A stretch of 64,000 nucleotides of DNA. It comes from Coenobita brevimanus. Its lineage: Eukaryota > Arthropoda > Malacostraca > Decapoda > Coenobitidae. Location of the stretch: contig CM064713.1 of NCBI GenBank assembly GCA_032717465.1, forward strand, positions 12,442,872-12,506,871, in the 5' to 3' direction. The notes under the pieces were generated by a model. The model searched no databases. It was not told the DNA's origin and was given only the letters and a program-made list of their open reading frames with translations. The translations under genes were made by a program, and so were the position numbers. How positions within the stretch are numbered: the first letter of the stretch is position 1; each line of letters begins with the position of its first letter. Shown here piece after piece: positions 44,818-55,600 of this stretch.

Positions 44818-45172
44818 AATCCACTCATGATGTACTACCGCCTGCTTCTTCCTTCACCTTTATCAATCTTTATCTGTGTCTGTCGTCCTCTCATCCTATT
44901 TCTCCCATCTTTCCTGTCACTTTTTATTAGTCTTCTTTCCTTTCCAGGTGGCTTTACATTGAGTTGCAAGCCTAACTGTTTCCTGTAAGCCAAGAAACTA
45001 TTTGCAAAGCTGGGTGGTAACCATATAACCTACCAACACGTGTTCCCTTCCTGTCACCAAGTGGGCTGGCGTCTGGCTAGTGCCCCTCCCCGTGAAACAA
45101 CTCAAAGACAAACGGCCACCCTTTATAGGAGTATGGCGTCTGGCTACAGATAGATAGACTGATAGATAGAAG
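44818..45172 (+). repeat. SINE-like element S1, near full length
   Basis: Carries GGTGGCTTTACATTGAGTTG, GTTTCCTGTAAGCCAAGAAA and GCTGGGTGGTAACCATATAA, and ends GGCGTCTGGCTACAGATAGA with further GATA units. Best-preserved partner of the 5.63 kb copy. Confidence 0.75.
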
Positions 45173-45265
45173 ATACACAGACAATACTGAACCAACAGGA
45201 CCATTTTGTTGTGTGATTGACATTTTTTTTTTTTTTTTTTTTACCTACACCACAGTGCAGTGTTA

Positions 45266-45853
45266 AGCCCCGTCCACACTAGGGTCGTGCCACGTCCTCT
45301 GTTCCGCGTCATGTTGCTGATGCCGATGACGTCCATAGTAGTACTACAATGGGCAGAACACACCAGTTACCGTTGACCAGCAAGAGGGTGATAATGGATA
45401 CCAACACTGCAGCAGTTCAAGAGACTGTGATGTGGAGCATTGTGGTACTATGTTGTGACAAAATGAAAAAGAATAAGAAAAAGATGATGTGGTGCAAGCA
45501 ATGTCTGTCTCGTCATTGTTTTAAACTTGCACTTCTTAAGTTGTCCTTGTATTGCTTGTTTTTCATCTGCCACATACATGGATGCATCTTCAGCAGTTCT
45601 ATAAAATGTAGGGCGTTGCCCCTTGACCATTCAATACCAGTACTATCTTCTGACACTGCGTCGTACTGCAGATCAAAATGAGCGGTAACGGAAGCCAGAC
45701 AGCTACTGTGAGGGCATTGTAGCGCGCTGTCACCATGAAATGTCCCTCGTCCAGATTTGCCCGAAGTATGCAGCACAGACCCTCCGCGGCACGAAAACCC
45801 GAGTTGGGCAACATGACGTGCAACAGAGCGTGACCCCTAGTGTGGACGTGGCT
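45266..45853. mobile_element. PIF/Harbinger-type element, TTA target duplication
   Basis: The left end AGCCCCGTCCACACTAGGGT is preceded by TTA (45263-45265). The right end is its reverse complement (CCCCTAGTGTGGACGTGGCT) followed by TTA (45854-45856). A 3-base TTA duplication and GC-rich ends of this kind are the signature of PIF/Harbinger elements. The interior has short frames (for example KMKKNKKKMMWCKQCLSRHC from about 45461) that may be a decayed N-terminal piece of a transposon protein, but this is not certain. Non-autonomous at 588 bp. Confidence 0.8.
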
Positions 45854-46300
45854 TTAGTCTATACAGCAGATCCACTATGGCTGCTGGTGCTGTGTTGGAG
45901 TAACTCACATTTTGGTGTTGTATACAGTATATGGCACACGAGTGTACCGGTTCCCCATCTAACCTAACTAACCAAGTTCACCACAACAGAACACAGTTCA
46001 TCTGATCCAATATGGTTGCTGGTGTGGTGCTTGGGTAACTAAGTGTTGGTGTTGCACATATGGTAATTATTGTACACATGATTGTCAATCTTCTTGCTTT
46101 CCACATGCCCTGTCTTTTACCACCTAGTTTTATCATCATCACTTACCAACTGCTGCTGCTTGTGTGCTGTTGGCCTAATTCAGGTAGTGGTGATGTGACC
46201 ACAAAGTTATATTTGGTTTAGCACATTCACAAAACATAAACATCATTGAGTAACAAATATTATCACAAACTATGGCTGTCCCTTAAGGGTACAGTATATA

Positions 46301-46583
46301 CAGGGTGTCCCTAGAGTTATATCAAAAACTTTGAGAAATGACAGATGAGGGAATTCTAAGCAAAAGATGTTATATGAACATGTGTCCAAATCTCAACCGT
46401 TACGGAGGTACAATTACTGACGACCTTATGGGCGAAAATGGTCTCCTTCATAATTCGCCCATAAGGTCATCAGTAACTGTAGCTCCGTAACGGTTGGGAT
46501 TTGGACACATGTTCATATAACATTTTTTCCTTAGAATTCCCTCCTCTATCATTTCCCAAAGTTTTTGACTTAACTCTCGGGAC

Positions 46584-46588
<5 letters not shown>
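46301..46588. mobile_element. Hairpin MITE, mariner-style CAGGGTGTCCC ends, TA target
   Basis: Arms of about 138 bp (46301-46437 and 46457-46588) are near-perfect reverse complements: GGGTGTCCC, CAAAAACTTTG, TATATGAACATGTGTCCAAA, CCGTTACGGAG, GACCTTATGGGCGAA. A loop of about 20 bases lies between. TA flanks each end, and a (TA)n tract starts at the right TA. Confidence 0.8.

Positions 46589-46635
<47 letters not shown>
46589..46635. repeat. (TA)n microsatellite
   Basis: Begins at the target TA of the hairpin MITE, so it may have grown from the insertion site. Confidence 0.85.
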
Positions 46636-46638
<3 letters not shown>

Positions 46639-46754
46639 ATTAATACTTTGCCACAAGGACACAGCCCTTCCATATTTCCTATTGAAACCAGTCTTTCACA
46701 GGCTACTTGTTGTGCTTCCTAAATTACCATAATCACAGGGATTATTTTTTTATG

Positions 46755-46803
46755 ACATTTGTGAATTGCGGGATTAGGGCGTCGGGCTATAGATAGATAG
46801 AAA
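46755..46803 (+). repeat. LINE A / S1 3'-end fragment
   Basis: Only the terminal ~50 bases survive: GCGGGATTAGGGCGTCGGGC followed by TATAGATAGATAG. It could come from either the LINE or S1. Confidence 0.55.
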
Positions 46804-47635
46804 TACATATAGACTTGTTTATATAAACATCATACATTCCCTCACTCCCACGAAAGTACCAGCAACAGCAAGTCTTGCTGCCAAACTCCACATGCATGTC
46901 TTACTTTTGGCATAATTTGAACTTCCCAATTGATATGTTAGGTTTGGAAAATTTCAGTTGATTATGGTAGGCTTGGTTACATTAGGAATGGATTGGTTAG
47001 GTTAGGATAGGATTGGATTGGCTGTTGGAATAAGTTAGCTTATAATACATTAGATTAGGTTTATTAAGACTCAAGCTTGGGATTTGGACTGACAGGTATC
47101 TGAGGGGTGTCTAGGTTAGGTTAAGTGGCAATCCTAGGTGGTTAAAATCAGAGGGGTGAGGGGGTGAAGGCCCCAGTTAGGATACTCTAGCTAAGGATGG
47201 GTTAGGTTAGGCTGGATCATTAGGCATCCTATAATTTTGAATGTCTGATGCACTAACGCGTCCCGTCGGCAAGACAGTCAGTAATCAACGCATCGTCAGT
47301 AAACAGGCTGCCACAGGCAAACTGGCGGCTTCCTTAAATAACACAAAAGTGTATTTTTATTTACTCTACGCATTTTGCAGTCTAAAATAACAAGATAACT
47401 ATGTTCCCCATGGTTATTACTTTCCCGAAGTTCATGAGACTGTAAGAAGACAGTTGCAATCGCCACACCCATATCACAGAATCAAAAATTATTATTATAA
47501 TAATAATAATAATAATAATGAAAGAAAAAAAAAATGAGTGTCCATTAAAAGAAATAGTACAGAGAAAAGTAGTAACACAGGAGGAATTGTAGATAAATAA
47601 AGAGAGCAAATTGTATTTTTCCCACTTTAGATCAG
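46804..47635. other. Non-coding interval with AGGTTAGG-rich patch
   Basis: Irregular GGTTAGGTTAGG motifs at about 46970-47220 and an ATT/AAT triplet patch near 47488-47520. No gene. Confidence 0.5.
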
Positions 47636-47855
47636 GGGGGCAGGGGGGCTCAGTGGTAGAGCGTCGGACTCGGGACCGAGGGGTCGTGTGATAGAGCAAC
47701 GCCCGTTAGCTGTCATGCCGGAAGGGGTAGCGCCCTCCTGTCACCTAGCAAGGCTATATGATCTAATAAGGTATAGCTCGGGGGAACATTTCCCTTTTCC
47801 ACTTTGGAGCAGAGGGGCCTGAGGCTGGGCTGGTGTAGTGCAGAACACTTAAGGA
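47636..47855 (+). repeat. tRNA-derived SINE, type S2
   Basis: The head GGGGGGCTCAGTGGTAGAGC matches an A box; the B-box region is degenerate. The S2 body motif GGTAGCGCCCTCCTGTCACC is followed by CTAGCAAGGCTATATGATCT. Confidence 0.65.
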
Positions 47856-47894
47856 CAGGAGGCTGACCTACGCCCCTGGTAATGTCTACAAGAC

Positions 47895-48118
47895 AGAAAT
47901 ACCTGTGGGACTCCAACCACAGTGCACAGCCACAGGCCACTGTGCATTCTGACCCAACAGCTCTACTACCACACCACCATTAAAAAGGTAACAAAAGTGG
48001 TAACAAAGTAACAAATAACTCAGCACAGAAAGTATACTCCCTCTGGCTACCTCTGGGACTTGAACCACAGCACATTTTGACCCGAGGGCTCTACCTCCAC
48101 GCCACCATTAAAAAAAGT
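47895..48118 (-). repeat. Tandem pair of tRNA-like SINE heads
   Basis: On the minus strand, the unit at about 48035-48118 has GGCGTGGAGGTAGAGCCCTC (A-box-like) and GTGGTTCAAGTCCC (B box). The second unit (about 47895-47990) is related but has GGTTGGAGTCCC. Both start after TTTTTAATGGTGG. Too diverged in the rest of the cloverleaf to be tRNA genes. Confidence 0.55.
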
Positions 48119-48318
48119 AACAAAGTGGGTAAAAAAGTGAGTAACAAGTAACATCAAAGAAAGTAAATGTCCCTCCAATAAGACAGAGTAAACTGAGAGT
48201 AACAAATAACATCAGAGAGTAATGTCTGTCCATAGAGATAATTCTCACCACTAAGCAAAAAGACAAAACAAAATGTAGATTCCATTAAAGTAAAACAAAA
48301 ACTTATAAGATGAATCAA
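48119..48318. other. Short non-coding interval with AGTAACA-type repeats
   Basis: Repeated AGTAACAAGTAACATCA-like sequence between the SINE heads and the 50-bp array. Confidence 0.5.
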
Positions 48319-48530
48319 ATCACACCAGGTGTGGGGGTGGGGCCTGCCGCTGTGTGGGGTGGTGGTAAATCACACCAGGTGTGGGGGTGGGGCCTGCCGC
48401 TGTGTGGGGTGGTGGTAAATCACACCAGGTGTGGGGGTGGGGCCTGCCGCTGTGTGGGGTGGTGGTAAATCACACCAGGTGTGGGGGTGGGGCCTGCCGC
48501 TGTGTGGGGTGGTGGTAGCGGTGGTTCAGG
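48319..48530. repeat. 50-bp tandem array overlapping the memB 3' end
   Basis: Just over four virtually identical copies of a 50-base unit containing AATCACACCAGGTGTGGGGG and CCTGCCGCTGTGTGGGGTGG (starts at 48321, 48371, 48421, 48471). High identity implies recent expansion. The last copy is translated as the memB C-terminus. Confidence 0.9.
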
Positions 48531-49213
48531 TACAGTGCCGAGACACTGACCAACAGTTTGACCACAAACCACGCCACCACCCCCACCCAAGCCCCATTCC
48601 ACACCTCCCACACCTCTATCACCCCAACTATGGCCTCCAGGGGGTGAAGCAGCTGGGCACAATAGATGGCACTCAGTGCCAGCTGCCAACTCAGCATACT
48701 GACACCCAGCATTACACTCAGCACCAACAGGACAACCTGAAACACGTCATTTTTGACAAACCAAAAGCCAACCCAAGTGGTGAGGAACCAACAGTGATAA
48801 ACAATAAGCCAAGTTAGACCCGCGTTGAGCTCATACCGCAATTGTGAAGAAATTACCATCCCGGTCAATTCAGACAACATTAGCCTACCGGGATAGTGAC
48901 TATATTGTTCTCCTAATGACTTAATTGCCCAGTTAAGCCTTGATGGCTCAATATTATGGCGCAAAATTGTGTCTAGAGGAACACCATTCTCAACAAATTT
49001 GTAAACAATATCAGAAATATCCTTACGGAAATAGGGAACACATGTTTTGACAAAAATGGTGAAACCTAAATCAGTAAGTGACACAATTACGAAGCAACAA
49101 GTTATGAGTACGAACAATATCTTTTTGAGGAGGGGCCGAATCCCGTTAGTGTTGACGGGGATAGTGGTGGGGCGGTAGACCCCGTTGTCCATGTGTACAA
49201 CTGTGTGCCACAT
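48470..49213 (-). CDS. memB: four-pass membrane protein, paralogue of memA
   Basis: Intact single-exon frame of 247 residues starting MWHTVVHMDNG (A at -3). Hydrophobic segments by eye: about 30-55 (LFVLITCCFVIVSLTDLGF), 132-153, 157-187 and 203-228. Loop one is ~75 residues, longer than in memA. The last two segments align with memA: LLH-P, VG, VWN and VGVVAWF against LLPH, VG, LWN and VGWVFVW. The order, spacing and strand are the same. The final ~14 residues (HPTQRQAPPPHLV) are encoded by the 50-bp tandem array, so the original C-terminus has probably been replaced; memA instead has a long charged tail. The TATA promoter is shared with memA by duplication. Function unknown. Confidence 0.7.
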   Translation of the reverse strand: MWHTVVHMDNGVYRPTTIPVNTNGIRPLLKKILFVLITCCFVIVSLTDLGFTIFVKTCVPYFRKDISDIVYKFVENGVPLDTILRHNIEPSRLNWAIKSLGEQYSHYPGRLMLSELTGMVISSQLRYELNAGLTWLIVYHCWFLTTWVGFWFVKNDVFQVVLLVLSVMLGVSMLSWQLALSAIYCAQLLHPLEAIVGVIEVWEVWNGAWVGVVAWFVVKLLVSVSALYLNHRYHHPTQRQAPPPHLV

Positions 49214-49398
49214 TTTGGGATGAGCTTACCAAAACTTAATCGTAAGCTATATCACAATCCAATATCGTACTACACAGTACGATTAATTTTAACCTTACTA
49301 ACCGTTATAAAATTACGGGTCACAATGAAAATGCGAGAGCGCGGACAACACACCCTCTCGCTAACTCGTCCACTAGAGTCGCTCACGCAGGTGCTCAC

Positions 49399-49406
49399 CT
49401 TTTATA
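49399..49406 (-). promoter_or_regulatory. TATA box of memB
   Basis: Minus-strand GGGGCTATAAAAGGTGAGCA, identical to the memA box over at least 20 bases. Lies ~190 bp before the memB ATG. Confidence 0.65.
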
Positions 49407-50366
49407 GCCCCAAGACGCCGGAAGTGGATATTATGAATACTTCGCGCTGCCAATATTTCGTTATTTTTCCTCCATAATTACCTCAGTGCCATTCAAACCC
49501 TTTAAACTTACATATTTTAAGAAAAACAAAAATCCTTACTCTTAACTTAATAAATTAAGATTGATTTAGTGTTAAAATCGCATAATAAGAAAGGTCAAGT
49601 AGGCAATATTTTCGAGACTGCCTTTTTTCGGTCGTATCAACTTAAATTCAAATCGGCGTTTGTATTTTTGAATGCACCACAGCAAAGGCAACATAAACCA
49701 GCCATATTGTTTTGTGAATATTCATTGTTTCCTTTTTCATTTCCTAACTATTGTTTCTTCAAAGAAGACAGAAATAAATAACTTTTCACAAAGACTTCTC
49801 CAACCTCCTTGGAAAATATCATGCATAGTTATGACACCTACCACAATACTAACCTACTGGCCTGTGACTCCATATCCTTTCCATAGCACCTCTTCGTGAC
49901 TAGCACCATAGTCTATGTTAGTGCTAATCTCTTATTACAGCACAACACTGAAGATGGTTAGATGGCAATTTTACGCCAAGTTAAAGTAAACAGAGTTTAG
50001 TATCGTCACTATTTACTTTCCTCTAACTTCTCCTAAAGGCCTTACTTTGATCAGCTGGATTGGTGATAATTACAGTATAAGGGAAAAACATTCAAGCACC
50101 AGATTCTGTGGCTACTAATGGTGCTTTTAATAACAAAATCAAACAATTTATGGATGCTGTGAACTCTCTTCAGCTACAATTAGGGTGAGGTGGGGGTCAA
50201 CCCTACTATTAGTGGCAAAATATTACACCAAACATTCAGATAAAGGTTTTATTATGAAATGGAAATATCAAAGGAAGCTTCAGGAACAGGGATATCTTTG
50301 GTATGGTTATCACTCCTTTTGAAAGATGATAAGTTATCTTAAAAGTCTCTTTTCAAAAAGGTAGCC

Positions 50367-50558
50367 AAGTGTATAGATAGTGAGGGTGAAGCCTACATCC
50401 TATTTGACAACACTTTAATGTGTTACCAAAGTAAATCTAAGTTTATATATGAAGTAGGCAATGTAAGAATTCAGAGCAGAGACATTTATCTACTCCATGA
50501 CTTTCATATTGCCTTACAAGCAACACAAAAATTTAATATTCCATTATTAAATGTTTAA
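50367..50558 (+). pseudogene. Paralogue of the small 63-residue frame (start lost)
   Basis: Same 64-codon open stretch as 20417-20608 but ATG is AAG. Changes include SRG to SEG, NTLT to NTLM and LQTI to LQAT. No indels or stops. Confidence 0.3.
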
Positions 50559-51439
50559 CCTGGCTGAATACTGAAATGTGGTGCTAAATTATTGTAAAAG
50601 TAAAGGACATATGCTGTCCCAGTACAAAAATGTTGGCCACATGTTACAGAAATATATATGCCATGAATGAAGAAAAACAGGCCAGGTTAAGACGTAGGAC
50701 TGTTATTATTTAAAAAAGATATATGCTATAACACTACATAAATAAAGGTGAAGGTACACACTGCACTCTTTAATCTACCTCGGGTGTTATGCCAGCATGT
50801 TAACCTGATGTTACAAGTCTACTTCATATTGTACTGAGTTAGAGCCACATTGAATTTAATTATTCTGGCAAGCCTCTGTTTTACCTCCCCCCCATTTGCA
50901 AGGCATCTTGATAAACCTGTGAAAGACATATTACGTGAGTTCTTCACACACAAATCACCTTACTAATACTGTATTTTGTAATTTGTGGTGGACCGTAGAG
51001 AAATGAATTGGTATTGTACGCCCTACAACTATCGGTAAAAATAAAATGACACAATATCTTTATTGGGTTATAGGCCAAATAATTCAATCTGCAAGGCTCA
51101 ACTGCATATCCCATATCAACAAAATTATACATATATCCCTGCAACAAAATCGTACCGTATATGACTGAAAATCATGTTGCACCAAACACATGTACATAAT
51201 TTCATGCTGGATTGCTAGCAGTACCGGTAATGTTCTGTGAGTATCCAGGTACCTTCTAGGTATTTATTTTGTATGATGTGTCCACTACCCACGCCATAAT
51301 ATTTATAAATTCGACACAGGCCTCGGGATTCGGTCATCAATTTCTTCATATATTATGGCAACTAAGTAGACAGACTCTAATTACGATAGAATGCCCTACC
51401 ATCAGAATCTACCAGTATTCGCTGTCGATATACGATGCA

Positions 51440-51805
51440 CAGTCATGGACAGAGAAACCTGGACAGGTGAGGCGAAGCAAATGTCATATTTTCTCTTTTC
51501 CCCCCGGCTTGTCCGTCACTCTTCGTTCACGACTCCTTTCCCCCATCCCGTTTACCCTCTCTTCATAGCACCTGCCAGGCTGCACTCCCCATACCCCCTT
51601 CCCTGCCCCCATACACACCAGTTCGCTAATCCGCCGACCTTGAACTGTGTGTGTGTGTGTGTGTGTGTGCATCCTTGACACAAGGAACTCCCTACATTTT
51701 TTTATCACAACCCATCCCTCCCTCTTCCCTACGGCTACTCTCCTATCACACACACACACACACACACAATAAGAAGCTCGTCTTCATTCTTCGTATACGC
51801 AGCTG

Positions 51806-51838
<33 letters not shown>

Positions 51839-52321
51839 TCAAGATTCTTTAGGAATGAATAGTAATGTCAGTGCAAAGTATGCCTTTATTACTGTGATAT
51901 AAGTATTGCAAAATAAAACTTAGGAATATATTTAAAGAAAACAACTGCAGTAGGCTGGTTGGCCCATGCAAGGCGACTCCTGATTTTGGATCTGCATACG
52001 AGAGAGGTGAGGAGTGGCCACTTGTCCCCCCATCTCTCTCTCTCTCTCTCTCAATAATCTGTAGCAGTGAATAATAATGTCAGTGCAAAGTATGCCTTTA
52101 CTGTGATATAAGCATTACAAATTAAAACACTGGAACATATTTAGAGGGAACAACTGCAGGAAATCCTCTCGAGACGTCAGCATGTGGAAATGTCATTATT
52201 TCCCTGCAGGCCAATTAACGTCCACCATCATCCTTGCCTACTCCCTTCTGCCACCATTTTCGCCAATTCTCCTCATCTTTACTTTCCAATTCAGAGCATG
52301 CCATTCGTTATGATGATAATT

Positions 52322-52420
<99 letters not shown>

Positions 52421-52471
52421 ACAGAGACAGAGAGATGGTAGATGAGGGAGGGAGGAGAGGGAGAAGAAAGA

Positions 52472-52538
<67 letters not shown>

Positions 52539-52591
52539 GGATTGAGAGAGAGAGATGGTAGATGGGGGAGGGAGGAGGGAGAGAAGAAAGA

Positions 52592-52648
<57 letters not shown>

Positions 52649-52864
52649 GGATTGAGAGAGAGAGAGAGAGGTGAGGAGTGTCCACCTGTCCCCTAGGAAT
52701 GGCCCCCCTTCCCGGGTCATATGGGTAGGACGGAGAGGAGGTGAGGGAAGGAAGGGGATGGGGGGGTACGGCTCATATGGACGAAGATTTACTGGAGAAA
52801 TCGAAAACGAAAAAGAAACTATCAGTTCAGCCCCTGAGTGTCCAGGTTTCTTTGTCCATGACTG
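51440..52864. mobile_element. Tc1/mariner-type non-autonomous element, 1.4 kb
   Basis: The left end is CAGTCATGGACAGAGAAACC; the right end, reversed, is CAGTCATGGACAAAGAAACC, agreeing over about 26 bases. CAGT is the classical Tc1 start. TA follows the right end; the left flank is CA, a likely mutated TA. Comparison with the empty site in duplication copy 1 confirms the insertion borders. The interior is non-coding and loaded with microsatellites (GT, CA, CT, TA). Three ~115-bp units at 52350-52670 alternate (TA)n with GGAGGGAGGAG-type sequence. Confidence 0.85.
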
Positions 52865-52964
52865 TACCAACAGTGATAAATGTTATACCAGATATCCAAA
52901 AATCTGAAAACTCACCTCCCACATCCAGCTTTCCACATGTAAACATGGCGCTACCAGGCGGCCC

Positions 52965-53492
52965 GCGAAATTTTTTTTCCTGCCCAGTTCCGTCACTTTG
53001 CACATATGGCAACGTTGCCATGTGTTTAGTTTGGCAACGCCGCGCAGCAGTGAGCCATCATCACAATTATTTACCTTTTTTATGCTTGACTATAAATATA
53101 ATACCTGACTATCTATATTTTACATGGATTGAAAGAATAATAGAGACATAGAGGTCATATAGTTTTCGCTGCCTTAGCTTAAATAAATATAAAAAGGGGC
53201 CATACCACTGTCTTTACTTCGTCAATCGTCTCCTGAGAGAGAGAGCTTGAAACAGTATAAAATAATAACTTGCAGGGTCATCAATAAAAAGTGAGTATGC
53301 AAGGAAGATACTCTCTACACTTTGCTAAAATTAGTTATATGTTGATTTAATGAAAATGCGGTACGTCTTAGGGGTGGTACATGACTGTTCGTTGAGAACA
53401 CTTATCAGTAACATACGTTGTAGGCCTATACTACTTTACCTGTCATTTCTTGTCATTGCTCCCAGACGTACGATTCAATCAGCTGTGTTTAC

Positions 53493-53566
<74 letters not shown>

Positions 53567-54566
53567 GAGGTTAATGACCCATAATATTTTATCACCTAAA
53601 ACGCTTTTCATGATCATTCTTAAGGGTTAACCTTGGTAATTTCTGCTGCAAGCTGGGAAATATTGGTATCAATGATGCCTGAATATCAATGTTTCATTAG
53701 ACATTTTCTTAGGTATATATGTCAGGTTAGATTTCAGATTATTTTCTTGTTTTTCTTAGGTATATTAGTAAAATCATATGTCAGGTTACATTTCAGATTA
53801 TTTTCATGTTCTCATGTCCTTTATTTCATGTTAAGTATGCTTGAAGGGTTTTTGTATTTGATGAAATGCAAAGCTTTATTTGTTATGGTATAATCTTTAT
53901 TAAATATTACACAGCACCAGGCACCATATGCTATTTCCCATGTGCTGATGACAGGCATTGGGTCAGACATGAGACATTATAGACCATTGTGTGCAAAATA
54001 AGTAAATCAATAGAAACAAGGAATTAAAAAAATAAACTCACTGTGATGCGCCATTGCCGATTGTAAACACAGCTGATTGAATCGTACGTCTGGGAGCAAT
54101 GACAAGAAATGACAGGTAAAGTAGTATAGGCCTACAACATATGTTACTGATAAGTGTTCTCAACGAGCAGTCATGTATCACCCCTAAGACGTACCGCATT
54201 TTCATTAAATCAACATATAACTAATTTTAGCAAAGTGTAGAGAGTATCTTTCTCTCTCTCTCTCTCTCTTTCTCAGCAGACGAGTGACGAAGTAAAGACA
54301 GTGGTATGGCCCCTTTTTATATTTATTTAAGCTAAGGCAGCGAAAACTATATGACCTCTATGTCTCTATTATTCTTTCAATGCATGTAAAATATAGATAG
54401 TCAGGTATTATATTTATAGTCAAGCATAAAAAAAGTAAATAATTGTGATGAATACTAAACCTGGCATCCGATATGGCTCACTGCTGCGCGGCGTTGCCAA
54501 ACTAAACACAGGGCAACGTTGCCATATGTGCAAAGTGACGGAACTGGGCAGGAAAAAAAATTTCGC
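52965..54566. mobile_element. Mutator-like element with ~500-bp inverted repeats
   Basis: The left arm (52965-53494) and right arm (54063-54566) are near-identical reverse complements. They start GCGAAATTTTTTTTCCTGCC, pass GCAACGTTGCCAT and GGGGCCATACCACTGTCTTT, and end at CAGCTGTGTTTACA. The left arm has an extra ~50-base piece near 53230-53285. The flanking 9-base duplication is AGGCGGCCC (52956-52964) and AGGCGTCCC (54567-54575), one mismatch. Long arms with a 9-base duplication indicate the Mutator (MULE) superfamily. The interior (53495-54062) holds a (GA)n tract and AT-rich sequence without a transposase. Confidence 0.8.
53494..53568. repeat. (GA)n microsatellite
   Basis: Pure GA run just inside the left arm of the Mutator-like element. 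Confidence 0.9.
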
Positions 54567-54873
54567 AGGCGTCCCAGCTGTCGTGCCGCGTTTTCTTCTT
54601 CTTCAGCGGTTACTATTCTAGACCCAACAGAGATTAAAGGAAAGCGTCTGTACCACTCCCTATAAGTCGCGACAGCGAGAGGTGGCGGAGAATCACCTCC
54701 CTCAGGGAGGAGTGAGGAAAAGGCTTTCCTTCTCTCGTCCCTGATTGGTCTACGGTGATGGGCAGAATGGGGAGGTGTGAGAGCGTTTTATTTCCCTCAT
54801 AGTACCGTCACCAAATTGATCGTCATGGTTCGAAGCTTTATTTATTGCTACAGCAGTTAATATGTGTACACAG

Positions 54874-55055
54874 ACTATTACCTATGGTATATCACAAAGG
54901 TTCTGGAGCTGAACAGAGCTGGATACAGTCACCAGGACCTCAACTTCGGCAACATCTTGGTGTGCGGACGGCCGGGGCTGTATGAGGTACGTCTGATAGA
55001 TTTTGGTTGTTCAGAGCCGAGGACGCCCGAGTACAAGGCAGATGATTTGCTTAAG
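54874..55055 (+). CDS. Single protein-kinase exon (catalytic loop and DFG)
   Basis: An open stretch flanked by a plausible acceptor (GTGTACACAG/AC) and donor (TTAAG/GTAGAT) encodes about 60 residues: DYYLWYITKVLELNRAGY, SHQDLNFGNILVCGRPG, LYEVRLIDFGCSEPRTP, EYKADDLLK. HxDLxxxNxLV is the kinase catalytic loop with its Asp and Asn, and DFG is the metal-binding motif. HQD in place of HRD suggests a non-RD kinase. No glycine loop or VAIK exon is seen nearby, so it is either one exon of a gene with long introns or a stranded pseudo-exon. All key residues in the exon are intact. Confidence 0.55.
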
Positions 55056-55153
55056 GTAGATATGAGAATTGAGTTGTTGCAAGAGGAGTGTGGTGGCTGA
55101 GTTGTGAGTTTGGCTGTGATGGTTGTGCACCGACCGAAGGGATGACAGGCACT

Positions 55154-55193
55154 TCCTACATCTCAGTACACCTAAGTGTACTGAGGTGTAGGA
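55154..55193. repeat. Short perfect-type hairpin
   Basis: 18-base arms (TCCTACATCTCAGTACAC against GTGTACTGAGGTGTAGGA, one mismatch, which still pairs as G-U in RNA) around CTAA. Could be a tiny MITE end pair or a hairpin. Nothing else supports a gene. Confidence 0.5.
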
Positions 55194-55384
55194 TACGACG
55201 TGCCAGCCGGAGATTAGGCCTACTGGGGACACTCCGGTTTAACAAAAAAAAAACGTGCTTGGCAAACCACCTCATGGGTAGCATGGAAGAGTTTGCAATC
55301 TGCAGCCTAACACCATAGCACCTGTAATGTAGCTCATTGTTTTGTTTGTAAACGCTCAAACATGCTTCCATGTGTCGGCCTTGA

Positions 55385-55600
55385 TCACCTAATGGCGGCT
55401 ATCAACGCTGCTCGATCTCTAGAAGCCTCTCTGTTCAATTCCTTATCCCTGCACTTAAGCAGTATGAGCTCATCCCCAGTACAGGTATTCGGTCTACGTC
55501 TCACAACTCTACCCTCAATGTTCACATCTCTCACCCTTTGCACCCTGTTGTCATCCTCCATCCTCCTCAAACCAACTCAGTCTACCCCGTCTCATCCCAC
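55385..55600 (-). pseudogene. C-terminal fragment of another LINE
   Basis: The minus strand reads MRRMEDDNRVQRVRDVNIEG, RVVRRRP, then LNREASRDRAALIAAIR-stop. This order (RMxxxR, GRRxxGRP, DRxxWxxxI) is the usual tail of RTE/I-type RT proteins, here with Trp lost. Sequence is too short to place in a family. Confidence 0.45.

Larger units (their letters stand above)
49374..54620. repeat. Upstream segmental duplication, copy 2 (split by two insertions)
   Basis: Homologous to 19441-21637. Continuous similarity runs 49374-51439, resumes at 52865-52964, and again at 54576-54620 (CAGCTGTCGTGCCGCGTTTT). The gaps are exactly the Tc1-type and Mutator-like elements, which copy 1 lacks, so both inserted after the duplication. 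Confidence 0.85.

Noticed and set aside
52184..52685. Ile/Tyr-rich frames
   Set aside because: Translation of (TA)n tracts inside the Tc1-type element.
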